A stretch of 64,000 nt of DNA from Pegoplata infirma (Eukaryota; Arthropoda; Insecta; Diptera; Anthomyiidae), in contig OY992536.1 of NCBI GenBank assembly GCA_963921195.1, positions 112,122,778 to 112,186,777 on the forward strand. Direction: 5' to 3'. This document shows positions 12,169 through 25,132 of the stretch, piece by piece. Under the pieces are notes generated by a model. It did not search any database and was not told the DNA's origin. It worked only from the letters and a program-made list of their open reading frames with translations. Numbering within the stretch: the first letter of the stretch is position 1; every line of letters starts with the position of its first letter. The position numbers and the translations under genes were made by a program.

Positions 12169-13034
12169 AAGTGCAGTGTTATACTCTAAAAAGCTAGTTA
12201 AAAGTGTTGAAGTGAAAAAAAAAATCGTTTCAAGGTGTTGAAGTGCTACTCAAGCTGCCGCAGAAGGAAAAATAAGATGCACCAATGGAAAAAAATTTAC
12301 AAAAAAAATATGTAAATATACAAAATTTTTTGTAAATTTACAAAACAAATATGAAAATTTAAAAAAACAAAATTGTATACTTACAGAAAAAAGTTGTAAT
12401 TTTACAAAAATGAAGTAGAAAATACAAAAACAATATTGTAAATTTACAAATTATTTGGTTAAACTACTGTTTTTACGGCAAAAAAATAAGAAAAAATGGT
12501 ATATTTATAATACAAATTGTAAATTTACCACTTTTTATTGTAAATACACAACTTGTTTGCCATAAAAACAGTAGTTTAACCACCCAATTTGTAAATTTAC
12601 AATTTTATTTTTTGATTTTCTACTTTATTTTGTAAATTTACAACTTTTTTTGTAAGTCTACAATTTGTTTTGTAAATTTTATTTTTTTTTTTTTTGCAAA
12701 TTTACAATTTTTATTGTAAATATACGAGTTTTTCAATATTTTGTTTATGGTAATAACAGTAGTTTAAACAAATGATTTGTTAATCTACAATTTATTTTTT
12801 TCATTTTCTATTTTTTCTTTGTAAAATAACAACCTTTTTCTGTAAGTTTACAATTTTGTTTTGTAAATTTACCAAATTTTTTGTAAATTTCCAAAAATAA
12901 TGTTCACCTCAAAGGTAATATTTTACAAAAAAAATTGTAAATTTACATTTTCTTTTGTTAAATCAATTTACAAATTATCATATATATATATATATATATA
13001 ACATATTTTACAAAACCTTCCCCGTAAAAAAATT

Positions 13035-13235
13035 ACTCGTTGATGTTAAATGTTTTTGCTCATAATTAAAACTTTACTCCAAATTTTTCGTTTTTTTTTT
13101 TCAATTAAGTTTTTAATTTTGCAAATAAAACTTTACTCAAAATTTATCAAATTATTTTTTTAAAAAGTTTAAAAAAGTTTCACATTTTTTTTACAAAAAA
13201 AAACTTTTTTTTCTAACTTTTACCAAATATATTTA
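13035..13235. other. A/T-rich DNA, no gene seen
   Basis: Contains a repeated AAAACTTTACTC word (about 13066, 13128). No element end recognised. Confidence 0.4.
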
Positions 13236-13404
13236 GCGTTGAACCAGAATCAAATTGCATAAGACGTAAAAAACAAATAAACAAACACATTCAATTTGAA
13301 ATTTTTAGGTCCGTTTGATTTAGGTTCCTCACATTTATATTGTAGAAACGAAAATGTTCGTAACTACCAGCCTTACGCGATGTAATTTGATTCTGGTTCG
13401 ACGC
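13236..13404. mobile_element. 169-bp PIF/Harbinger-like MITE
   Basis: Inverted ends GCGTTGAACCAGAATCAAAT and the near-perfect inverse ending at 13404. TTA lies on both sides (13233-13235, 13405-13407). A 3-bp TTA/TAA duplication is typical of PIF/Harbinger; the assignment is inferred because no transposase is present. Confidence 0.7.
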
Positions 13405-13616
13405 TTAAAGAAATAGAAAAATTTCATGAAGATGATTTTAAACTTTTATATAGATATTCAAAAAACTAAAACTAAATGAGAATTATAAAAACTAAGAGAT
13501 TAAAAAAACTATTAAATTTTTATTAAATTATTTACTTATTTTTTTTAAACACTTTTGAGTAAGTGTTTAATTACCGAGTAAAAATTGTTATATGATGCAG
13601 TATATAATATTATGTA

Positions 13617-15499
13617 CACTCAAAAAAAAAGGTTTGTAAAATGACATAAAATCCCCGTGATTTTACGGGGCAGGTTTTGTAAAATATGTACTAGCAAGAA
13701 TTTGTAAATTGATTTAACAAAAAAATTACTGGGAGAAAACGTAAATTTACAATTTTTTTTTGTAAAATATTAACTTCGAGGTGAAAATTTTTTTTTGGAA
13801 ATTTACAAAAAATTTGGTAAATTTACAAAACAAAATTGTAAACTTGCAGAAAAAGGTTGTTATTTTACAAAGAAAAAATAGAAAATGAAAAAAATAAATT
13901 GTATATTAACAAATTATTTGGTTAAACTACTGTGTTTACCGCAGAAAAATATTGAAAAACACGTATATTTACAATAAAAATTGTAAATATGCAAAATAAA
14001 ATTAAAATTTACAAAACAGATTGTAAACTTAAAAAAAAAAATTGTTAATTTTGAAAAATAATGTAGAAAATCAAAAACCAAAATTTTAAATTAACAAATT
14101 GTTTGGTTAAACTACTGTTTTTTATGGCAAAAAACTTGTATATTTACAATAAAAAGTGGTAAATTTACAATTTTTATTGTGTACAATGTACACAATACAT
14201 ATCATTTTTTCTTATTTTTTGCCGTAAAAACAGTAGTTTAACCAAATAATTTGTAAATTTACAATATTGTTTTTGTATTTTCTACTTCATTTTTGTAAAA
14301 TTACAACTTGTTTCTGTACGCTTACAATTTTATTTTTTAAATTTTCATATTTGTTTTGTAAATTTACAAAAAATTTGGTTTATTTACATATTTGTTTTGT
14401 AAATTTAAAGTTTTTTTTCCATTGGTGCATCTTGTTTTTTCTTCTTCGGCAGATGGAGTAGCACTTTAAAAACCTGAAATGATTTTTTTTTTCACTTGAA
14501 CACTTTTAACAAACTTTTTAAATTATAACACTGCTTTTTTATCGGCATTTCGTTTTTCTTAAGTAGAACATATGAGAATTGCGTAGGAGGCTACACAAGA
14601 AATTTTTTATATTTTTAGGAAAAATTTGTCAAAAAATAAAAAAAATTTTCGAATTTTTAATTATTTTCACAACTATTTTTAAGAAATCAGAAAAAAAATA
14701 GATATTGTAGATTGGATGTTTAAGTACCTGTTAAATTAAGAAAAACTTAATTTTTTATAATTGGCAGCTTTTTATTATAAAAAAACACATAAAAATTGTG
14801 GTATTTTACCTAACGCAAGTTACCAAAAAATGGTGTAAAAATTAAATTTTTTTTGCTAAAGCTTAGTTGAAAAATGTTCGTGTCCGGAACTTAAAAAATT
14901 TCCAAAAATTTTTTCATGAAATTTTTTATTTATAAAAAATAATTTTTAACTAAATTTTTTACTCCAAAACGCAAAAAAAATTAACTTAGAAAATTTTTGC
15001 GTGTCCTATTGTTGCATAATTAATTTTTTTTGTAAAACAACATTAATTCTAGTAATAAAATAAGTTTTGTAAAATTACCTTGGAATTATGTACTTTTCAA
15101 TACATATTTTTTTTTTAATTACATTTTTTTGTGTTAAAAAATTTAAAACCTTGTAAACGATTTAAAAAATATTAAAAAAAAATGTTTGTAAGAAAACATA
15201 ATTTTGGTAGAAAGACTAAATAATATCAAGTATTGTGTTGTACAATTACAGTTTTCTTGTGTAAAAAAACTAAACACCTTGTAATATTTTCCTTTTTTGT
15301 AAAATAATTCACTTTTTTGTAAATTTACCTAAAAAATTTGTAAAATAAATTTACCAACATATAATAGTAAAATTACAAAGCAAACTGTAGTTTTCGTTTT
15401 GTTAAATATACAACAATTTTTGTAAAAAGACAAAAATATTAGTAAAATAGAATTACAAGACCTTTTACTTGTAATTTTACAAACTTTTTTTTTTGAGTG
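13617..15499 (-). mobile_element. TA-TIR element, H1-carrying family, copy C
   Basis: CACTCAAAAAAAAAGG at 13617 to TTTTTTGAGTG at 15499, with TA on both sides (13615-13616, 15500-15501). The intact relative at 37864-38695 reads ATATGTAACACAATA (inverse strand) with a single TA, which proves the target duplication. Orientation is opposite to copy A: the GC-hairpin end is on the left, with only one of the two hairpins kept. The H1-like remnant is at about 14425-14520 on the minus strand. Confidence 0.9.
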
Positions 15500-17199
15500 T
15501 AACACAATATATATTTATACGCAATTTGATCTGAATAATGGTGGATATTTTTGCATTAAAAAAGATCAACTTGTATAAAATATGATTTGATTTCATCCGA
15601 GTTTTGACCAGACATTGCTATATATTGGTGGACCTAATTAGATCTAATTGGATAAAAACATATAAAATCCAGTTTTTTGGCTGGGTTAAGATACACCACA
15701 GGTCAACGATACATTCACTAAACATATAATTTTCTAAAACAAAAAAGTTTGGGTACGCTTCGAACCAGATACACTCAAAAAAAAAGTTTGTAAAATTACA
15801 AGCAAAAGGTCTTGTAATTCTGTTTTACTAATATTTTTGTCTATTTACAAAAATTCTTGTATTTTTAATAAAACAAAAACTACAGTGCGGTTTGTAATTT
15901 TACTATAATATGTTGGTAAATTTATTTAACAATTTTTTTAGGTAAATTAACAAAAAAAATAATTATTTTACAAACTAAAAAAAAATTACAAGGTGCTTAG
16001 TTGTTTTACACAAGAAAATTGTAATTGTACAACAACATTTTATTTGATAGTATTTAGTCTTTCTACCAAAAAATGTTTTATTACAAACAATTTTTTTTCA
16101 AGATTTTTTAGTTTACAAGGTTTTCAGTATTTTGACCAGGGTTTGTTTTGCTACTGGCAGTAGTCAAAAATTGCATAGAATATAATAATTTTCTAGTATT
16201 ACTACAGAAAATATTATAATACTAAAGCAATTTTTTTAAATTGCTAATTTATAAATTCAAACTTGAACATATTTTCAAAATGAATATATTCAAATTTTAA
16301 AATTTCTGAAGAAAATATTTTAGCAAATTTAAAAATTTGAAAATGAAAAAAAAACTGGTGACAGCAAATTTAAAAATTTTAAAATTAAAAAAAAAAAACT
16401 GGCCACAGCAAATTTTAAAATTTTAAAATTGCAATTTTAGCAAATTTCAAAACATTTAAAATGCTAAAATTGTAAATTTCAAATTCCGAAAATTGTAATT
16501 TGGTAAATTTGAAAATATTTAACATGCTTGTTTAGAAAACTGAAACACTGAATATATTACAATTTGAAAACAATACAAATTGAATACACATACATACGTA
16601 TGTGTGTATGGAAAAAAAATGATGAACGATATTTATTAAACGAATACATAAATATTAAAAGATAAAAATGTTACACGGTTTTTGTGCAAACTTCTAGAAT
16701 ACATTTTCTAAAGTATTTTTGCCTTCTAAACATAAATCTGTCATCAGAAAAAGTTGTATCGCCTTCTCGAGATATAGGCATTTTAGTTTTTGGTGGACCA
16801 ATACCTCAAAACCAACAATTCTTTTAGTATTGGAAAAATGTATGTTAAATTTGTATATGAGGGTTTCTGCGTCAACCGAGCCACCCCTCTCTCCAAAATT
16901 GGTATGAGTTTAAAATTTTTTAAAAAATTTTGAAATTACTTAAAAGTATTTACTTCTGAATGCCGAGAGACGCCTTTTAAATTTCTATTGGCTGATCCAA
17001 TGTGGCGCCCAATTTGTTAAAAATATTACAGATTCGCTTAAAACTCTTTATATATGGGTTCTTGTGGTCGCTTAAAAAGAACTTGCAGATGGATTTTTAA
17101 AATTCAAAATGGCGTTTTTGGGTCGCTAAAGAAGAATCTGAAGTTAGATTTTCTAAGTTCAAAATGGCGGATCCAACATGGCGATACTTTTTAAAAATA

Positions 17200-17380
17200 A
17201 TTGACTTAAAACTTTTTATGCATTTTGGGTTGCTAAATTAGAATCTGAAGTAGAATTTCCCAAATTTAAAATGACGGATCCAACATGGCGACCATTTTTT
17301 TTTATGTAACCTGATTTGCTTGAAATTTTTCATAAACGAGGTTGGTGCATTTTTCAACACGTGACTACAATATCTAATAA
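17200..17380. repeat. Tandem GGATCCAACATGGCGA units
   Basis: The inner part of the left arm repeats a block AATCTGAAGT...AAAATGGCGGATCCAACATGGCGA two to three times from about 17100; the right arm has the inverse near 21690-21960. Copy number differs between arms. Confidence 0.6.
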
Positions 17381-17385
17381 TTATT

Positions 17386-19445
17386 CTTTACTAGCTGGCC
17401 CGGTCCGCGTTGCTGGCCCAAATATAAGATCAGTGTTATATTTCGTATCGCTTCAAATATATAGCCCTGCAAAAAAGGGTAATGAATTTCTTGGCTTAGA
17501 AAAAATTGAAGGCGTGGTTTTAAAGGCCCGATTAGGCAGATAATCATCTTCAAATTATATTTTAGGAACTAAAAAAAAAATAACCATGTCTTCGACTTTG
17601 CGTACTGTACAAATTAAAAACTTCTTTAGTATCATTACGAACAACACAAAAATAAATTAAGCATATTCCTCGTTCTTATCGTGAGCTATTGTCTTTAGTT
17701 TAAACAAACCTTTATAGTTTTCCCGAATTTTTAATTTTTTCGGGACACTTTTCTCATTTAAATTTCCTTATATTAAAACTATAATCAACATAAAAAAATC
17801 AGTCCGGTCATTAGTAGTCGACATATTTAGACAAAAGTGGGCGTTAAAAATTGTGTAGTAAGTTAAAATTGTACATATGGTAAAAATCCCAAAAGATTTA
17901 AAATCATTTTTACCAAGTTTAAGCTGAATATATAAAGAAATATTTTTTTAATAGATCGAATTAGAGTAAAAACAAATTTTAGATATATCGAAAAAAAGTG
18001 GCCGAGGACAATTTTTCTTTCCAAACAATTATATGGAACATTACAAACATTTAAAACAATTAGCCACATCGGCCCAGGCGTTCTCAAGTGTTGCAAATTT
18101 TAAGGATGTTAAAAAATGTGGGCTTTTAGGTGGGGGAGGCCAATAATTATTTCAAAATCCTTACTTGGACTATAATGACCATTAAAGAAAAAATTTAACA
18201 AATCAGGCCAGTCTTTCTTCGATGTGGGAGTGGACAATTTATTTTTCCGTAAAAACCTTAGTTGTACTATCACGAACGTCAACAAATACTACTAATAGCC
18301 AAATCGGCCCTGTCGTTCTACTATTTCAGACATATCGAAATAAAAGTGGCGTGAACAAATTTTATTTCCGTTTTAACCTAAATTGAACTATGACGAAAAT
18401 TAAAAAAAAAAAATTAAGTCCAGCCGTTCTCCGATTTCAGATATATCGAAAAAGGAGGCGTAAAAGTGGGCGTGATTAATTTGTTTTCCGAAAAAAACCA
18501 AAGAAAAACATTAAAAAAAAAAGACGAACTTAAAGAAAAATATTATCCAAATCCTTCAGTTCTCAAGTGATGCGATTACCAACGAACTACATATGATTTT
18601 TGTTTATATTTTATTATTCTATATTTTATTTTTCTATGGAGTAAATTTTATATATATCGAAAAAAAGGAGAGGGTGGACAACTTATCTTACCGTAAAACC
18701 TTATTTGAATTTAACCAACCCGGTCCATCCATTCAAAAGTGGGCATAGAAGTGGAAAATTCTTCTTTCCGAAAAACCTTTGCTGGACTATGACGAACATT
18801 AAAAACAAAATTAGATAAATTGATCCACCCGATATATATCATGGAATGATATATATCGGGAAAAGTGAGCGGTGTGCAAAATTTTTCTTTCCTTAAACAT
18901 CTTTTGCGGACTATAACCAAATCGGTCTAGCCGTCTTAGTTCTTTCGATACATAGCAAAAAGTGGGCGTGGGAAATTCTACTACCCATAAAAACCTTAGT
19001 TGAATTATGACGAACATTTGCAACAAAAATTAGCCAAAGTGGGAGTGGTAAATTTTTTTTTTTCGTAAAAACCAAAGTTGGAATATGATGAAAATGCATT
19101 TTAAAAAAAATTGTCAAATTGGTCCAGCCATTCTCAGATTTTAGATAAATTGAAAAAGTGGGCGTAAAAGTGGGCATGGTCGATTTTCCTTTCAGTACAA
19201 ACTTAAATTGTATTATTACGAACATTTAAATAAAAAATTACCCAAATTGGTGCAGTCATTTTCCGATTTTAGATAAATCGAAAAAAGTGGGCTTAAAAGT
19301 GGGCGTGGTCAATTTTTCTTTACGTAAAAACCTAAGTTGGGCTATGACGAACATTTCAAAAAAAAAATTGTCCAAATCGGTCCAGCCGTTCTCAACTGAT
19401 GCTGTTACCAACGAACGACAATTGATTTTTATTTATATAGATTCG
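17386..19445. repeat. Degenerate tandem array of GTGGGCGTGGTCAA-type units
   Basis: Starts CTAGCTGGCCCGGTCCGCGT and ends near TTTTATTTATATAGATTC. From about 17960 to 19400 it contains about ten diverged units of roughly 110-125 bases with the order: GAAAAAAGTGGGCG, GTGGTCAATTTTTCTTTCCG, AAAACCTTAGTTGGACTATG, ACGAACATT, CAAATCGGTCCAGCCGTTCTC. Overlapping minus-strand reading frames at 18711-19225 are shadows of this repeat. The CTAGCTG...CCCGG head and TATATAGAT tail resemble a repeat class common in insect genomes (from memory, not verified). Confidence 0.6.
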
Positions 19446-19507
19446 GCAAAAAAATGTGGCAGAATATTCGCCTTGGCTTTTTAGCCGAACGGAATATTAA
19501 GTCGGAT

Positions 19508-21683
19508 CAGGGGCGTATCCAGGATTTTATTTCGGTGGGGGCCCAAAATTTTTTGTCAATTTTTTTTTTTACAAAAAATTTTTATTACAGCACATGTTTT
19601 AGAATTTGTCTCGATCTTTTCCTTGACCTGAATCACAGAGTAAAGAAGAATAAGAGATATTACGAATGAAACCGCACTTCGTTTGTTAATTTTTTTTAGC
19701 CGTGAACTCCGATTATCTCGGGCTAGAACCCGGAATACTTACAAAAGGAAATTGAAAAAAAGAGAAACCCCAAATACCTTTCAAAAGGAAATCGAAGAAA
19801 AAAGTGAAACCCTAAATACATTTCAAAAGGAAATAAAGAAAAAAAAAAACGAATGCATTTAAAAGGAAAATGAAAAGAAAACAAAACAATTTATCTATTC
19901 TATTATCTAAAAGAGCCCGCCTTGAGATAATCGTAGTTCTCAATTTGGGTTCCACGAAGTTTTCACTAATCGTACCTCCTTTTCTTTACTCTATGACTGA
20001 ATGTAACACAATCAGATTCTTAATTTTTTTGTAAGTTTAAAACTGTTGGGAAAAAAATTAAATTTTTTTAATATTTTAAAATTTTTTGAGAGACTTAAGT
20101 CTTTTTTTAATGTGTGAATTGTGTCAGATGCTGATACATTTTTCCAATATTATCAGAATCTGAATTTTTTTTCAAAGAAAAGTCTAAGATTCTATGACAA
20201 TTTCCAGTTAAGACAGTTTTTGTTATAGAAAAGTGAAAGACTCTAAATCATATTTCCAATGAAAAACGTTTCTCGGGAAAAAGTCACTTTAGAAAATGAT
20301 TCTATAAATATATTCATAAAATACTTTTCTAAAAGAAAAGACTCCGATTGTAAGACATTTTCCCAGAATCTGAGATATTTCTAGTCTAGCACATTTTCTT
20401 AGATTCTGAAACATTCTACACAAAAAGTTTTAGATTCTGAGAAAATCTTCGCCTTTTCTTTAAGAAAAATTATTCAGATTCTGAGACCTTTTTAAAAGGA
20501 AAACAGTATACAAAAAGTCTTAGATTCTAAAACATTTTTCCTAAAGAAAAACTCTCGGATTCTGAGAAAATTTTCCTATAGAAAAAGTCTAAGATTCTTA
20601 GACATTTTTCTTATAGAAAAAGTTTCTAATTCTGAGATAATTTTCCTATAGAAAGTCTCAGATTCTTATAAAAAAAGTCTCAGATTCTTCGACATTTTTC
20701 CTATAGAAAATGTCTCAGATTCTCAAACATTTTTTCTACAGAAAATTTCTTAGATTCTGAGACATTTTTCCAATCGAAAAAGTCTCAGATGCTTAAACAC
20801 TTTTCCTATAGACAAAGTTTCAAATTCTTAGAAATTTTCTTATAAAACAAGTCTCAGATTCTCAGACATTTTGCCAATAGGAAATTGTCAGATTCTGAAA
20901 CATTTTTAATATAGAAAAAGACTAAGATTCTGAAACATTTTTCATAAAGAGAAAGTCTCAGATTCTGAATTATTTTTCCCATAGAAAAAGATATTTTTAC
21001 AATAGAAAAGTCTCAGATTTTTAGCCTCTACACAAAAAGTCCCAGCTTGTGTCTCTGAAACATTTTTTTTAAAACATTTTTCATATAGAAAAGCCTCAGA
21101 TTCTTAGATTTGTTTATAGAATAGTCTCAGATTCTGAGACATTTTTCCTATAGAAAAAGTCTTAGATTCTGAGAAAAAGGCTAATATTTTAAGACATTAT
21201 TCCTATAAAAAAAGTCTTAGATTCTCAGACATTTTTCTTATAGAAAGTTTTAGATTCTGAGACATTTTTTTTAGAAGAGTGTAAGATTCTGAGACATTTT
21301 TTTTTTAAGAAATAGTCGCGTTCTGAGGCATTTTTCTCAAAGACAAAGTCGCATTTTAAGATTTGACTACATTTTACTTACAATTAGGTTCATTTTTTGT
21401 GTACATAAAACTTTAGGTTGTAAGATATTCTTTCATTAGTATCTTAAGTTGAAAAGTTTGAAATTCTAAGAAAAAATTTTCAGATTTTGAGATTTTTTTA
21501 ACAGAAAAATTTTTCGGTTTTAAAACATATTTCTTTAAAAAATTTTAGATTCCTAAATGTTTTTCGATTTGTTTAAGAAGTTTTTTAATATTGTACTTGT
21601 TATTTGATACCAAATCCTGAAATTTGTGAATTCATTTCGGGGGGCCCGGGCCACCGGCCCCCCCCCCCCTGTATACGCCACTG
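19508..21683. mobile_element. hAT-like element with G-run ends and minisatellite interior
   Basis: CAGGGGCGTATCCAGGATTT at 19508 and CTGTATACGCCACTG ending at 21683, with a near-exact 8-bp duplication AGTCGGAT/GGTCGGAT at 19500-19507 and 21684-21691. Just inside the ends lie GGTGGGGGCCC and a GGGGGGCCCGGGCC...C-run. From about 20100 to 21560 it is a diverged minisatellite of 35-40-base units (AGATTCTGAGACATTTTTCC, TATAGAAAAAGTCT). It is the same family as the element at 56811-61037. Non-coding. Confidence 0.85.
20100..21560. repeat. Minisatellite CAGATTCTGAGACATTTTTC
   Basis: Several dozen degenerate units with consensus CAGATTCTGAGACATTTTTC then CTATAGAAAAAGTCT. Substitutions and unit loss are frequent, so it is old. 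Confidence 0.85.
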
Positions 21684-24150
21684 GGTCGGATCATTTATCG
21701 CCATGTTGGATCCACCATCTTGAACTTAGAAAATCTAACTTCAGATTCTTCTTTAGCGATCCCAAAATCCCGAGCATATAAAGTTTCAAGCAAATCGGTT
21801 TATTTTTTAAAAATATTGGTCCCATGTTGAGTCCGCCATATTGAATTTTAAAAATCCAACTGCAGGTTCTTCTTAAGCGACCCCAAGAACCCATATATAA
21901 AACGTTTTAAGCGAATCTGTAATATTTTAAATTGGGCTCCATATTGGATCAGCCATATAGAAATTCAAAAGGCGTCACTCGGCATTTAAAAGTAAATATT
22001 TTTAAGTAATTTTAAAATTTTTTAAAAATTTTAAATTCATGCCAATTTTGGAGAAAGGGGTGGCTCGGTTGACGCAGAAACCCTCATATAAAAATTTAAC
22101 ATACATTTTTCCAATACTAAAAGAATTGTTGGTTTTGAGGTATTGGTCCACCAAAAACTAAAATGCCTATATCTCGAGAAGGCGATACAACTTTTTCTGA
22201 TGACAGATTTATGTTTAGAAGGCAAAAATACTTTAGAAAATGTATTCTAGAAGTTTGCACAAAAACCGTGTAACATTTTTATCTTTTAATATTTATGTAT
22301 TCGTTTAATAAATATCGTTCATCATTTTTTTTCCATACACACATACGTATGTATGTGTATTCAATTTGTATTGTTTTCAAATTGTAATATATTCAGTGTT
22401 TCAGTTTTCTAAACAAGCATGTTAAATATTTTCAAATTTACCAAATTACAATTTTCGGAATTTGAAATTTACAATTTTAGCATTTTAAATGTTTTGAAAT
22501 TTGCTAAAATTGCAATTTTAAAATTTGCTGTGGCCAGTTTTTTTTTTTTAATTTTAAAATTTTTAAATTTGCTGTCACCAGTTTTTTTTCATTTTCAAAT
22601 TTTTAAATTTGCTAAAATATTTTCTTCAGAAATTTTAAAATTTGAATATATTCATTTTGAAAATATGTTCAAGTTTGAATTTATAAATTAGCAATTTAAA
22701 AAAATTGCTTTAGTATTTTAATTTTTAAATTAGCAATAAAGAAAAATATTGAAGGCGTGAAATATTTGTAGTATTATATTGTTTAAAAAATTTTTTGTGT
22801 ATGCTAATTGTAAACCCTGATTTTGACACAAAAAAATGTAATTAAACAAAAATTTGTATTGAAAAATAATTATGCAACAATAGGAGACGCAAAAATTTTC
22901 TAAGTCCATATTTTGTTAAAAATTACTTTTTATAAATAAAAAATTTCATAAAAAAATTTTGAAAATTTTTTAAGTTCCGGATACAAACATTTTTCAATTA
23001 GTTGTAAGCTTTATCAAAAAAATATCAAGACAATTTGTTGGTAACTTGCTTTAAGTAAAATACCACAATTTTTATATGTTTTTACTATATTATTGTTCTA
23101 GTTTTTTTGTTTGTATTTTTATCATTTTTTGGTAATTTTACCATATTTTTTTGGTACTTTTTTTTTAAATCTGGCACTAAAATGTCAATCAAAAGCTGTC
23201 AATTATGAAAAATTAAGTTTTTTCTTATTTTATCAGGTACTTAAACGTCCAATCTACAATATCCAAAGTTTTTTTTATAATTTTTTAAAAATACTTGCTA
23301 AAATAATTAAAAATTCGAAAAAAAAGGTAATTTTTTTGACTAGTTTTTCTTGAAATTATAAGAAATTTCTTGTGTAGCCTCCTTCGCAATTCTCATATGT
23401 TCTACTTAAGAAAAACGAAATTTCAAAAAAAAAATAAAAAAGTGCAGTGTTATACTCTAAAAAGTTTGTTAAAAGTGTTCAAGTGAAAAAAAAAAAATCA
23501 TTTCAGGTTGTTAAAGTGCTACTCCAGCTGCCGAAGAAGGAAAAATAAGATGCACCAATGGAAAAAACCTTTAAATTTACAAAACCAATATGTAAATATA
23601 CCAAATTTTTTGTAAATTTACAAAACAAATATGAAAGTTTAGAAAACAAAATTGTATACTTACAGAAAAAGTTGTAATTTTACAAAAATAAAGTAGAAAA
23701 TACAAAAACAATATTGTAAATTTACAAATTATTTGGTTAAACTACTGTTTTTACGGCAAAAAAATAAGAAAAAAATGGTATATTTACAATAAAAATTGTA
23801 AATTTACCACTTTTTACTGTAAATATACAAGTTTTTTGCCATAAAAAACTGTAGTTAAACCAAACAATTTGTAAATCTACAATTTTATTTTTTGATTTTC
23901 TACTTTATTTCGTAAATTTACAACTTTTTTTGTAAGTCTACAATAATATTTTACAAAAAAAAATTGTAAATTTACACTTTCTCCCCGTAATTTTTTTGTT
24001 AAATCAAGAATCCCCGTAACATTACGGGGATTCTTGCTAGTACATATTTTACAAAACCTGCCCCGTAAAATCACGGGGATTTTATGTCATTTTACAAACT
24101 TTTTTTTTTTGAGTGTAGGTGATATACATAACCCTAATAAGGAAATGTTA

Positions 24151-24354
24151 ATACCTATTTTACACTATCACACTTTTCCATTATACACGTCGAAATTTAC
24201 CACTTTCCAAAAGATTTTTACATTATTTTTTGATGGAAACCTGGTCGTATCTAATAAGTGAACAATTTCTGGCAAAAAATGATTATAAAATATTTCCCTT
24301 ACATGGTGAAATTACGCTTGTATAAAGGAAAAGTATAATAGTGGAAAGTGGGTA
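24151..24354 (+). mobile_element. ~204-bp PIF/Harbinger-like MITE, copy 1
   Basis: Imperfect inverted ends (ATACCTATTTTACACTATCA and the inverse of TACCCACTTTCCACTATTAT), flanked by TTA (24148-24150, 24355-24357). The same element lies at 35322-35524. The intact relative at 37864-38695 lacks it at this point. Confidence 0.75.
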
Positions 24355-25132
24355 TTAATTAGGAACATTTTAAAAAGTTTCTTATACTTTGCTTAAAAAA
24401 CTTAGAAAATTTTTGATTAATTAGAAACATATAAAGTTTTATATGGAACACAATAAGCTATATATAATTTAATGTTAAATTATACAGAAAAGCAGATTTT
24501 GTATTGACCCTCCCCGAGTAAAAAAGATATGATATAATCATATATGATAATATATAATTATTTAAATTTATATATGGTTATGCATGAACTTTGATATGGA
24601 CATATAAGTTTATATATAGCATTGTTTTTTTCCTTATTTTTTAATATGATAACATACATATTCATATCTATTTATATACCGATCTATATTAAATTAGATA
24701 TGACATATAAGGTCGGGAATTTTTAGATATGGCAGATAAAAAGATATATGATTTTATTTATAATTATATCCCGAAAAAATTTTTCAAAATTTTCTAAGTC
24801 CCGGACAATTAAAAAATTTTCAAGTCCTAAAAAATTTTATGAAAATTTTCCAAAGTCCCGAACACAAAATTTTTTTAGCAATTTTTTTTTTTTTTGAGTA
24901 AAAAAATCATTGAAAATGTTTTAAGGAGAAATTTTTATGTTTTTAAAAAAATTTTTAGTTCCGAAAAAATGTTTTTAAATTTTCTGAGACACAAACATTT
25001 TTTGGAATTTTTAAATCCCTTAAAAATGATTTTAGAAAACAAAATTGACAAATTTTTAATAAAAAAAATTCCGAAGAATGCAATAAAAACTCTTCTAATT
25101 GATAATAGGCTTGTTTTTTGCAGACCGGATTA

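Larger units (their letters stand above)
9955..13034 (+). mobile_element. TA-TIR element, H1-carrying family, copy B (3' truncated)
   Basis: Starts CACTCAAAAAAAGTTTGTAA after TA (9953-9954) and follows copy A in order. A DINE-1 element is inserted at 10981-12168; on either side the family sequence resumes (GCCGAAAAAAAAT | AAAAAGTGCAGTG). The H1-like remnant is at about 12230-12290. The right end breaks off inside the GC-hairpin zone (CCTTCCCCGTAAAA) without the GAGTG terminus. A TA dinucleotide tract lies at 12980-13000. Confidence 0.8.
16137..22819. mobile_element. 6.7 kb foldback hAT-like element with ~1.1 kb inverted arms
   Basis: CAGGGTTTGTTTTG at 16137 and the inverse of CAGGGTTTACAATT at 22819, with an exact 8-bp duplication ATTTTGAC at 16129-16136 and 22820-22827. 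The two ends form long inverted arms (about 16137-17190 and 21700-22819). Both arms encode the same 62-codon frame with only two residue differences (16719-16907 plus, 22037-22225 minus), so the arms are very similar. The arms are not otherwise gene-like. The centre holds a tandem array and another hAT element; no transposase was found. Confidence 0.85.
15772..24115 (+). mobile_element. TA-TIR element, H1-carrying family, copy D, split by a 6.7 kb hAT
   Basis: Starts CACTCAAAAAAAAAG after TA (15770-15771) and ends TTTTTGAGTG before TA (24116-24117). The relative at 37864-38695 has CCAGATAGGTGATATA (inverse strand) with one TA, which is the empty site. The family sequence breaks at 16136 and resumes at 22820 around a hAT insertion. 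The right part holds the H1-like remnant (about 23490-23560), the GC-hairpins at 24009-24029 and 24058-24082, and an internal deletion compared with copy A. Confidence 0.9.

Noticed and set aside
18711..19225. Overlapping minus-strand frames of 69, 71 and 104 codons
   Set aside because: They follow the tandem units of a non-coding array, change frame between units and resemble no protein family.
20100..21560. CRISPR-like direct repeats
   Set aside because: Units are degenerate and contiguous, without unique spacers of constant length, and the DNA is from an insect.
16719..22225. Two nearly identical 62-codon frames on opposite strands (16719-16907 and 22037-22225)
   Set aside because: They lie on the inverted arms of one hAT-like element. 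Similarity is due to DNA duplication; there is no conserved domain.
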